Source: Rhodospirillales bacterium
Lineage (GTDB): Bacteria > Pseudomonadota > Alphaproteobacteria > Reyranellales > Reyranellaceae
Length of the DNA stretch: 6,275 nt
Assembly (NCBI GenBank): GCA_013205335.1
Contig: JABMNB010000494.1
Span: 1 to 6,275, forward strand
Direction: 5' to 3'
Below, piece by piece: positions 1 through 5,350 of this stretch. Below the pieces are notes generated by a model that worked only from the letters and a program-made list of their open reading frames with translations, had not been told where the DNA came from and did no database searches. The first letter of the stretch is position 1, and each line of letters starts with the position of its first letter. The position numbers and the translations under genes are program-made.

Positions 1-1082
1 ACGTCGTGATCGCGGAGCTGGCCGACGGTTTCGTGCGCGATTTGCTGGTCGAAGGGGTGATCGGCGGGGTCGGAGCGGTGGTCGCCTTCCTGCCGCAGAT
101 CGTCATCCTGTTCTTCTTCATCCTCCTGCTCGAGGACCTCGGCTACATGGCGCGCGCTGCCTTCCTGATGGATCGCATCATGGGCGGCGCCGGCCTGCAT
201 GGGCGCGCCTTCATCCCACTCCTGTCGTCCTTCGCCTGCGCCATCCCCGGCATCATGGCGACGCGCGTGATCGACGACAGGCGCGACCGCCTCACCACCA
301 TCCTGGTGGCGCCGCTGATGACCTGCTCGGCGCGCATCCCGGTCTATACGCTGATCATCGGCGCGTTCATTCCCGACCGCGAGGTCTGGGGTTTCGTCGG
401 CCTGCAGGGGCTGGTGATGTTCGGCCTCTACACGGTGGGCATCGCCAGCGCGCTCGCCGTGTCGTTCGTGGTCAAGCGCCTGATCTGGCGCGGCAAGCCC
501 GGCGAGCCGTTCATGCTCGAGCTGCCCGACTACAAGCTGCCGCAGATCAAGAGCGTCGCCATCGGCCTGTGGATGCGCGCCACCATCTTCCTCAAGCGGG
601 CGGGCACCATCATCCTGTCGATGATGATCCTGATCTGGGTGCTGGCCACGTTCCCGCAGCCCCCCGAAGGCACGACGGAGCCCGCGATCAACTACAGCCT
701 GGCCGCCCGGATCGGGACGGCGATCCAGCCGCTGACCGCGCCGCTGGGGTTCAACTGGCAGATCAACGTCGCGCTGATTCCCGGCATGGCGGCGCGCGAG
801 GTCGCGGTCGGTTCGCTCGGCACCATCTACGCGATCAGCGGCGGCGAGGAGGCCAGCGACAAGATTGCCGAGACCCTCGGTTCCCAGTGGAGCCTCGCCA
901 CGGCACTGGCCTTCCTCGCCTGGTACGTCTACGCGCCGCAATGCGCGCCGACCCTGGCCGTCATCCGCCGCGAGACCGGCGGCTGGCGATGGCTGTGGGT
1001 GACGTTCTTCTACATGCTGGCGCTGGCCTACGGGGCGGCCTTCCTCACCTATCGCATCGCCGTCGCGTTTGGCGGAGGATGA
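1..1082 (+). CDS. feoB: Ferrous iron transport protein B, C-terminal part (cut by left window edge)
   Basis: This is the membrane half of FeoB, the inner-membrane Fe(II) importer whose missing N-terminal part carries a GTPase domain. The frame is open at the left edge (first whole codon at base 3) and ends with TGA at 1080-1082, giving about 360 residues. What is seen: a hydrophobic segment followed by LLEDLGYMARAAF, the motif that opens the first Gate domain in FeoB. Next comes FACAIPGIMATR with a cysteine codon at 237-239, then MTCSARIPVY with a cysteine at 324-326. Between the Gate domains lies the FeoB_C part (MLELPDYKLPQIKS), and further on WQINVALIPGMAAREVAVGS and YAPQCAPTLAVIRRE, the second Gate half. 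At least six membrane segments are visible. These match the E. coli FeoB blocks as I recall them, including the two conserved Gate cysteines. No frameshift or odd residue was seen. A feoA partner, if present, would lie off the left edge. Confidence 0.96.
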   Translation, partial: VVIAELADGFVRDLLVEGVIGGVGAVVAFLPQIVILFFFILLLEDLGYMARAAFLMDRIMGGAGLHGRAFIPLLSSFACAIPGIMATRVIDDRRDRLTTILVAPLMTCSARIPVYTLIIGAFIPDREVWGFVGLQGLVMFGLYTVGIASALAVSFVVKRLIWRGKPGEPFMLELPDYKLPQIKSVAIGLWMRATIFLKRAGTIILSMMILIWVLATFPQPPEGTTEPAINYSLAARIGTAIQPLTAPLGFNWQINVALIPGMAAREVAVGSLGTIYAISGGEEASDKIAETLGSQWSLATALAFLAWYVYAPQCAPTLAVIRRETGGWRWLWVTFFYMLALAYGAAFLTYRIAVAFGGG

Positions 1083-1084
1083 CG

Positions 1085-1183
1085 ATGGCCGGGCCCCCGA
1101 AGCTGCAGCGCGCACCGTCCGCCACGGGCTGGGCAAGCCTGACGCCAGGACGGCCGGCGAATGGCAGTCGGCGGGCCGGCTGA
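1085..1183 (+). CDS. Doubtful 32-residue ORF directly after feoB
   Basis: A short frame begins 2 bases after the feoB stop. The ATG at 1085 has GGAGG (1074-1078) six bases upstream, inside the last feoB codons, which is good Shine-Dalgarno spacing. A second in-frame ATG at 1079 overlaps the feoB stop as ATGA. The predicted peptide starts MAGPPKLQRAPS and is rich in Pro, Gly, Arg and Ala, with no membrane segment or recognised motif. Third-position G/C is somewhat lower than in the firm genes (six A/T-ending codons of 32). Small accessory proteins such as FeoC often follow feoB, but this is shorter than FeoC and shows no winged-helix pattern. It may be spurious. Confidence 0.2.
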   Translation: MAGPPKLQRAPSATGWASLTPGRPANGSRRAG

Positions 1184-1256
1184 TCGAGGCGGCGGGCCAG
1201 GCAGGCGATCCTGCGCGGCGCCGGCCAGGCGTTAGAGTCCTTGCGGCCGAATTGGA

Positions 1257-1404
1257 ATCAACTTCCTCACCATTCAAATGGAGAGGTTTCGTCGTCTCAC
1301 GACGACGGAGGGGTCAGAAGGTGCGTGTGGCCGACGAGCATGACCCCATCACCCCGTATGACGGGGCACTTCCCCCCCCCATTTTGAATGGGGAAGCGAT
1401 TGAT
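1257..1404. repeat. Hairpin-rich imperfect inverted-repeat element (REP/MITE-like)
   Basis: The outer arms are ATCAA then CTTCC then CCATTCA on the left (1257-1276, with a TCA insertion). On the right, TGAATGGGGAAG (1386-1396) and TTGAT (1400-1404) are their complement. Inside are four self-complementary stems. The first, 1265-1286, has CCTC/GAGG plus CCATT/AATGG around one A-A mismatch. The second, 1290-1304, pairs CGTCGT with ACGACG. The third, 1352-1366, pairs CCCCGT with ACGGGG. The fourth, 1377-1393, pairs CCCCATT with AATGGGG. In addition GGGGTCA (1310-1316) is the exact complement of TGACCCC (1341-1347). A run of nine C (1372-1380) sits beside the last stem. No transposase is present. 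The most likely reading is a dispersed non-coding palindromic repeat between convergent genes; a structured RNA or bidirectional terminator is the alternative. Copy number cannot be judged from one copy. Confidence 0.65.
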
Positions 1405-1459
1405 CCCGAACTCTGGCGGTCCGATTTACGTCGGAAAGACTCGAGATCGGCGGCCCGCT

Positions 1460-1490
1460 ACCAGGACGGCACGGGCTCACCAGGACGGCA
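1460..1490. repeat. 12-bp direct repeat spanning the DUF486 stop codon
   Basis: ACCAGGACGGCA occurs at 1460-1471 and again at 1479-1490, a 19-base period. The right copy encodes the last residues (Pro-Ser-Trp) of the minus-strand DUF486 protein and overlaps its TGA. The left copy lies just beyond the stop. It looks like a small tandem duplication by replication slippage, possibly one that reshaped the gene's end. Confidence 0.7.
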
Positions 1491-1839
1491 GCGGTCCCTT
1501 GAAGATGAAGAAGGCGCCGCCGCAGATCAGGGCGAAGCCCACGAGATGGTTCGAGGTGATGCGTTCGCCGAGATAGAGGACCGAGAAGGCGGCAAACACG
1601 GTCAGCGTGATCACCTCCTGCATGGTCTTGAGTTCGGCCGCGGAATAGATCCCATGGCCGTAGCGGTTGGCCGGAACGGCAAAGCAGTATTCGACGAAGG
1701 CGATGCCCCAGCTTGCCACCACCACCAGCCACAGCGGCTTGTCGGTGAACTTCAGGTGCCCGTACCACGCGAACGTCATGAAGACGTTGGAGACCAGCAA
1801 CAGGACGATGGGCGTGATGGTGGCCGGCAACAGGGACAT
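1477..1839 (-). CDS. DUF486 / DMT-type small membrane protein
   Basis: This is a 120-residue integral membrane protein recognised as the DUF486 family (COG3169), distantly grouped with drug/metabolite transporters. No substrate is established for the family as far as I know. Four hydrophobic helices are visible at about residues 8-27, 36-54, 73-90 and 97-114. Family-typical blocks are FMTFAWYGHLKF (20-31), AFVEYCFAVPANRYG (47-61) and LKTMQEVITL (70-79). The length is normal for the family, so the protein looks complete. The ATG at 1839 lies 8 bases after the TAA of the Bug gene. The only SD-like sequence (GGAG) is inside the last Bug codons, about 11 bases upstream, so translation is probably coupled to that gene. 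It is last in the minus-strand set. Whether it transports the same compound as its neighbours is unknown. Confidence 0.88.
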   Translation of the reverse strand: MSLLPATITPIVLLLVSNVFMTFAWYGHLKFTDKPLWLVVVASWGIAFVEYCFAVPANRYGHGIYSAAELKTMQEVITLTVFAAFSVLYLGERITSNHLVGFALICGGAFFIFKGPLPSW

Positions 1840-1847
1840 CGATCTGT

Positions 1848-2813
1848 TTACTCCGGTTTGATCTTCAGCTTCTGGATGAGCGGGACGACCATCTTGTCCT
1901 CGGCGTCGAACATGGCCGCGGTTTCCTGCGGCGTGGTCGGATAGGCCTCGGCCGTGAGTTCGGCGAAGCGGGCGACGACGGCGGGATCCTTGAGGACCTT
2001 GACCATCGCCTCGTTGATCCTCGCGACCACGTCGGGCGGCATCTTGGCGGGCCCGAACAGGGCGGTGAAGGTCGAGAAGGTGAAGTTCTCGAGGCCCTTC
2101 ACGCCGCTTTCCTTCATGGTCGGCACGTCGGGAAGCTGCGGCACGCGCTTGTCGGACGACACGGCGATGGCGCGCAGCTTGCCCGACTTGATGTTGCCGA
2201 GGGCGGCGTTGAGCTGGTCGACCTGGGCCGGCACCTGGCCCGCCATCACGTCGATCATGGCGGCGCCCGACCCCTTGTAGTGGATCAGCGTGTACTTCGA
2301 GTTGGTGGCTTCGCCGATCAGCTCGATGGCCAGATGGTTGGTGGTGCCGATGCCGGAATCGGCCACCGCGAACTTGCCGTCCTTCCCCAGTGCAATGAAG
2401 TCGGCCAAGGTCTTGATCGGCGAGTTGGGCGGCACGACGAGGACGGCCGGCACGCGCTGGATATGGCTGATCGGGGTGAAGGCGGTGCGCCAGTCGTAGG
2501 GCGCGTTGCCGTAGATGGCCGGCACCGCGACCAGCGAGTTGGCCGAGACCAGCAGGGTGGTCCCGTCGGGCGCGGCGCGGGCGACGATGTCGCTGCCGAT
2601 CATGCCGCTGGCGCCGGCCTTGTTCTCGACGATGACGGTGGTGCCCAGAACCTCGCGCAGCTTGTCGGCGATGATGCGCGCGGTGACGTCGATGTTCCCG
2701 CCCGGCGCATAGGGCGCCATGATCTTGACCGGCTTGTCGAAAGTCTGGGCCAGGGCCGTTCCAGACCCGAGAGCGAGGCCGAAAAGGGCCCCTAAAACCG
2801 CTATCAGACGCAT
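1848..2813 (-). CDS. Bug-family periplasmic substrate-binding protein (tripartite tricarboxylate transporter type)
   Basis: This 321-residue secreted binding protein belongs to the Bug/TctC family, which captures small carboxylates and related molecules in the periplasm. The start at 2813 is chosen because it gives a signal peptide (MRLIAVLGALFGLALGSGTA, cleavage likely after ALA at residue 22). It also has a full AGGAGG (2825-2820) six bases upstream. Family blocks seen are KIMAPYAPGGNIDVTAR (30-46, the first ligand loop), VENKAGASGMIGSDIVA (62-78), PDGTTLLV (82-89), GIGTTNHLAIEL (154-165, the second ligand loop), HYKGSGAAMIDVMAGQV (178-194) and RVPQLPDVPTMKESG (223-237). The length is typical. 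No TctA or TctB genes are in the window, so it is an orphan Bug protein as is common in the family. It sits 92 bases downstream of the amidase on the same strand, which hints at an amide or carboxylate ligand. The ligand cannot be read from sequence. Confidence 0.95.
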   Translation of the reverse strand: MRLIAVLGALFGLALGSGTALAQTFDKPVKIMAPYAPGGNIDVTARIIADKLREVLGTTVIVENKAGASGMIGSDIVARAAPDGTTLLVSANSLVAVPAIYGNAPYDWRTAFTPISHIQRVPAVLVVPPNSPIKTLADFIALGKDGKFAVADSGIGTTNHLAIELIGEATNSKYTLIHYKGSGAAMIDVMAGQVPAQVDQLNAALGNIKSGKLRAIAVSSDKRVPQLPDVPTMKESGVKGLENFTFSTFTALFGPAKMPPDVVARINEAMVKVLKDPAVVARFAELTAEAYPTTPQETAAMFDAEDKMVVPLIQKLKIKPE

Positions 2814-2815
2814 GA

Positions 2816-2844
2816 GCTTCCTCCTGTTTATGATTGGGAGGAGC
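2816..2844 (-). promoter_or_regulatory. Predicted hairpin sequestering the Bug gene ribosome-binding site
   Basis: Read on the minus strand, GCTCCTCC (2844-2837) can pair with GGAGGAAGC (2824-2816). This makes eight base pairs with one bulged A around a 12-base A-rich loop. The 3' arm contains five of the six SD bases (GGAGG), and the start codon lies two bases beyond the stem. Such a fold would block ribosome binding until melted or bypassed, as in RNA thermometers and other translational switches. The pairing is directly seen; the regulatory role is inferred. Chance complementarity of a purine-rich SD with a nearby pyrimidine run is possible. Confidence 0.4.
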
Positions 2845-2870
2845 CTAGAAGAACGTCCATTGCAGCGCAA
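2842..2870 (-). promoter_or_regulatory. Weak sigma70-like promoter candidate for the Bug gene
   Basis: On the minus strand TTGCGC (2870-2865) and TAGGCT (2847-2842) are separated by 17 bases, each matching its consensus box at three of six positions. Transcription would begin near 2835, leaving a leader of about 20 bases with the SD. This start lies inside the loop of the SD hairpin, so a transcript made here would lack the sequestering arm. The boxes are poor and could be chance. Confidence 0.22.
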
Positions 2871-2905
2871 AGGGCCGACGCCCGCGCTGCCCGCGTAGCG
2901 GCTTC

Positions 2906-4339
2906 TCAGAGCGCCGGCGGCCGGTGCTGCGCCCACGGCCGCGCAGCTTCGAGCAGGGCTCCCAGCCGCAGCACGTCGGTCTCCGCGCCCCACTTGCCCA
3001 CGACCTGCACCGAGGTCGGCAGGCCGTCAGTGCCGAAGCCCGACGGATAGGCGCAGGCGGGATGGCCGGTCAGGTTGAACGGGTACTGGTAGGAGGTCCA
3101 GCCCTGGCGGGTGATGCCGCACTTCACGCCATCGATCACGACCTCGTCGTTGGCCGCGTCGTGTGTCACGTCGAGCGCGGTGCGCGCGTTGGTCGGCATC
3201 ACCAGGAAGTCGTAGCGCTCGAACAGCGACTGGATCTTGCGGAACAGCGTGGTGCGCGCGAACTGGGCGTTGCGGAAGTCGGCCAGCGTGAACCTGGCGC
3301 CGCGCTCCATGAACGCCAGCGTCACCGGGTCCATCTGGTTCTGCCATTTCGGCAGGTACTGCGCGCAGAACACGGCGAAGTTGGCCTGGTAGAGAACGCG
3401 GCCCTCGTATTCGATCCAGTCGATCTTGTCGGTCACTTCCTCGACCTCGGCGCCCATCGCCTCCCAGGTCGCGAGCGCGGCGCGCGTGTTGACGCGCACG
3501 TCGGCGGCGAGCCGCGGATTGGCGGTGAGTTCGATGTAGCCGATGCGCACGGCGGCGAGGTCGCTGCCGGCCAGCTTGGGCGACAGCGGCTTCTGCGACG
3601 GGCCGCTCAGCGTCCACGGATCCTTGTCGCTGGGGCCGACCAGCACCGAATGCATGATGGCGGCGTCGGTCACGGATCGCGCCAGCGGGCCGGCATAGAT
3701 GTTGTTGCCGTAAGCGTCGCGCGTCGTGTCGCAGGGCACGGCGCCCAGGGTCGGCTTGAGACCGACCAGCCCCGAGCAGGAGGCCGGGCCGCGCACCGAG
3801 CCGGCACCGTCGGTGCCGAGCGACAGCGGCCCGAGGCCGGCAGCCACCGCGGCTGCACCGCCACCGCTCGAACCGCCCGGCGTGCGTTCGAGGTTCCACG
3901 GATTGCGCGTGACGCCAAACGGGCCGTCGGTCAGGCCCTTCACGCCGAATTCCGGGGTCGTCGCCTTGGCTATGATGATGGCGCCCGCGGCACGCAGGCG
4001 CTGCACCAGCAGATCGTCGGCCGCCGCCGGTCCGTTGCCCTCGAAGATCGCCGAGCCGTGGCGCGTCGGCACGCCCTCGACGTCGACGAGGTCCTTCACG
4101 CTGATCGGAATGCCGTGCAGCGGCCCCAGATTCTCACCGCGGGTGACGGCTTCCTCGGCCTTCTTCGCATCGCGGCGAGCTTCGTCGGCCATGACTTCGC
4201 GGAAGCAGTTGATTCTGGGGTTGGCGCGCTCCGTGGCCTTCAGGACCGCGTCGACATAGTCGACGGGTGAAAGCTTCTTCGTGCGGATGAGGGCGGCGGC
4301 CTGCACGGCCGGGGTGAAGAGAAGATCTGTGTCGGTCAT
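2906..4339 (-). CDS. Amidase-signature family amidohydrolase
   Basis: This 477-residue cytoplasmic serine hydrolase hydrolyses a C-N amide bond to release a carboxylate and ammonia or an amine. The complete Ser-cisSer-Lys triad is visible: Lys82 in GIPISVKDLVD, cis-Ser157 in TPGGSSGGGAAAVAAG, and nucleophile Ser181 in SLGTDGAGSVRGPAS. The spacings (Lys to cis-Ser 75, cis-Ser to Ser 24) equal those of fatty acid amide hydrolase (142/217/241) as I recall them. The usual GGS before the nucleophile reads AGS here, a mild variant. The C-terminal block QYPFNLTGHPACAYPSGF (418-435) and SVQVVG are typical. Length and both ends look complete, with no signal peptide. The ATG at 4339 is preferred; AGGG about eight bases upstream is a modest SD, and the frame remains open further upstream over the divergent gene. 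The substrate cannot be assigned: glutamyl-tRNA amidotransferase subunit A is a relative, but no gatB/gatC is nearby, so a catabolic amidase is more likely. Confidence 0.95.
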   Translation of the reverse strand: MTDTDLLFTPAVQAAALIRTKKLSPVDYVDAVLKATERANPRINCFREVMADEARRDAKKAEEAVTRGENLGPLHGIPISVKDLVDVEGVPTRHGSAIFEGNGPAAADDLLVQRLRAAGAIIIAKATTPEFGVKGLTDGPFGVTRNPWNLERTPGGSSGGGAAAVAAGLGPLSLGTDGAGSVRGPASCSGLVGLKPTLGAVPCDTTRDAYGNNIYAGPLARSVTDAAIMHSVLVGPSDKDPWTLSGPSQKPLSPKLAGSDLAAVRIGYIELTANPRLAADVRVNTRAALATWEAMGAEVEEVTDKIDWIEYEGRVLYQANFAVFCAQYLPKWQNQMDPVTLAFMERGARFTLADFRNAQFARTTLFRKIQSLFERYDFLVMPTNARTALDVTHDAANDEVVIDGVKCGITRQGWTSYQYPFNLTGHPACAYPSGFGTDGLPTSVQVVGKWGAETDVLRLGALLEAARPWAQHRPPAL

Positions 4340-4397
4340 GGCCGGCACCCTAGCCCATCCTCGACACGGTCTGCACGCTGCGCTACGCCCGCTGCCG
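4340..4397. promoter_or_regulatory. 58-bp divergent intergenic region (amidase / TauE-type permease)
   Basis: Promoters for both divergent genes must lie in or next to this short gap. On the plus strand TCGACA (4361-4366) matches the -35 consensus at five of six bases. The hexamer 17 bases downstream, TACGCC (4384-4389), matches the -10 poorly. Transcription would then begin within a few bases of the permease ATG, and no SD is seen before that ATG. No convincing box pair was seen for the amidase direction, and no clear operator palindrome. Confidence 0.3.
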
Positions 4398-5162
4398 ATG
4401 TTCTCGCTCCCCGTAATGGCGGCACTCGCGGTCGTGGCCGTCGTGACCTCGTTCGTCTCCGGCATCTTCGGCATGGCGGGCGGGATGCTGCTGATCGGCT
4501 TCCTGCTGGTCTTCCTGCCGGTGCCGGTCGCCATGGTGTTCCATGGCGTGATCCAGATCGCGGCCAACGGCTGGCGGGCCTGGCTGTGGCGCCATCACGT
4601 GAAGTGGAGCGTCGTGCTGCAGTTCGGAGCCGGCGCCGTCTCCTCGCTGGTCGTCTTCTCCTTCTTCGATTTCGTGCCCGACAAGGCGCTGGTGCTGATG
4701 GCCGTCGGCCTGATGCCGTTCATCGCCCTGGCCGTGCCGCAGCGCATCGCGCCCAACATCGAGCGCGGCGGGCAGGCGTTCCTGGCCGGCGCGATCGGCG
4801 GCGCCATCCAGCTCGTCTCGGGCGTGACCGGTCCGCTGCTCGACATCTTCTATGTCCGCACCGGCATGACGCGGCAGGTCAACGTGGCGACCAAGGCGGC
4901 GGCGCAGGTGCTGGGGCACCTGACCAAGGTCATCTACTTCGCGATGGTGATCGAGGGCCCGGCGGGCCGCGACCTCGAACAGTGGCTGGTCATGGGCTAC
5001 GCCGCGGCCTTCGCGGTGCTGGGCACGACCCTGTCGCGCAGCTTTCTCGATCGCATGTCGGACAAGCAGTTCTATCATTGGACGCGGCGGGTGATCCTGG
5101 TGCTGGGCGCGGTCTACATTGCGCAGGGACTCTGGCTGATGGTGACGCGATGGGCGATGTGA
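4398..5162 (+). CDS. TauE/SafE-family (sulfite/organosulfur-anion exporter type) membrane permease
   Basis: This 254-residue inner-membrane protein is of the TauE/SafE family, whose characterised or proposed members move sulfite, sulfoacetate or other small organic anions. The family's two-fold repeat is visible. The first half carries TSFVSGIFGMAGGMLLIGFL (17-36) and the second GAIQLVSGVTGPLLDIFYVR (135-154), the paired glycine-rich signatures. About seven to eight hydrophobic helices can be traced, with a loop at 113-126 joining the halves. Length is typical. The start at 4398 puts the first helix close to the N-terminus. ATGs at 4338 and 4416 are in frame, but none of the three has a good SD, so the start is uncertain. 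The last 13 bases overlap the next gene. The substrate is unknown; the acyl-CoA enzyme two genes on would fit an organic-acid substrate as well as a sulfur compound. Confidence 0.92.
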   Translation: MFSLPVMAALAVVAVVTSFVSGIFGMAGGMLLIGFLLVFLPVPVAMVFHGVIQIAANGWRAWLWRHHVKWSVVLQFGAGAVSSLVVFSFFDFVPDKALVLMAVGLMPFIALAVPQRIAPNIERGGQAFLAGAIGGAIQLVSGVTGPLLDIFYVRTGMTRQVNVATKAAAQVLGHLTKVIYFAMVIEGPAGRDLEQWLVMGYAAAFAVLGTTLSRSFLDRMSDKQFYHWTRRVILVLGAVYIAQGLWLMVTRWAM

Positions 5163-5350
5163 AGGATCAGGTCCGGGCGCTGCTCGACCGGCTGCCGGAC
5201 GATTGCACGTTCGCCGACGTGCAGCGCGGCATCGCGGTGATGATGTGGCCCAAGCGTGAGGATGGCAGCCTGGCGCCGCCGCAGCGCCTCGACCCCGAGG
5301 ACGTGAAGCGCCGCCTGCGCGAATGGATGCAATCGGAGAGGGACAAATGA
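5150..5350 (+). CDS. Small unknown protein (66 residues), coupled to both neighbours
   Basis: I do not recognise a named family. The protein is soluble, highly charged and probably helical. VKDQVRALLDRLPDDCTFAD (4-23) looks like a helix followed by an LPDD turn and a second helix. A Pro/Gly linker follows (34-45), then a basic C-terminal helix DPEDVKRRLREWM (48-60). The LPDD(C/A)T-x-x-D-(V/I) pattern reminds me of short alphaproteobacterial proteins sometimes annotated as antitoxin-like, but no toxin gene is adjacent. Evidence that it is real: the ATG overlaps the permease end by 13 bases, its TGA overlaps the next ATG in an ATGA junction, and about 88% of its codons end in G or C. GGTGA at 5141-5145 is a weak SD. 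It may be an accessory or regulatory factor for the permease or the crotonase. Confidence 0.7.
   Translation: MGDVKDQVRALLDRLPDDCTFADVQRGIAVMMWPKREDGSLAPPQRLDPEDVKRRLREWMQSERDK

Larger units (their letters stand above)
1083..1476. other. Convergent intergenic region between feoB and the DUF486 gene
   Basis: This stretch separates the 3' ends of two converging transcription units. Apart from the doubtful ORF just after feoB and the inverted-repeat element at 1257-1404, I see nothing coding. Frames that stay open here are GC-rich shadows with no recognisable motif. There is no hairpin followed by a T run on either strand, so no canonical intrinsic terminator. The hairpins of the repeat element are the only candidates for ending transcription from both sides. 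Confidence 0.6.

Noticed and set aside
1372..1393. C-run plus hairpin as an intrinsic terminator
   Set aside because: There is no T tract after the stem on either strand, so it is not a canonical terminator, although it may still impede transcription.
1083..1476. tRNA, small RNA or CRISPR array in the gene-poor region
   Set aside because: No cloverleaf, no regularly spaced direct repeats and no anticodon-arm pattern were seen; the palindromes fit a single inverted-repeat element.
1069..1944. Plus-strand frame (TTG start) running from the feoB end through the repeat into the DUF486 and Bug genes
   Set aside because: It crosses the hairpin repeat and lies antisense to two real genes, its composition is unlike a protein, and it shows no motif.
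2814..2993. N-terminal extension of the Bug gene to 2993
   Set aside because: It would overlap the amidase 3' end and bury the signal peptide; the ATG at 2813 has a perfect SD and a classic signal sequence.
2924..4270. Long plus-strand open frame across the amidase gene
   Set aside because: Its translation is Arg/Gly/His-rich with no motif, while the opposite strand encodes a full amidase with an intact catalytic triad. It is a GC-rich antisense shadow.
4340..4567. N-terminal extension of the amidase to 4567
   Set aside because: The extra residues are low-complexity and antisense to the permease; amidase homology starts just after the ATG at 4339.
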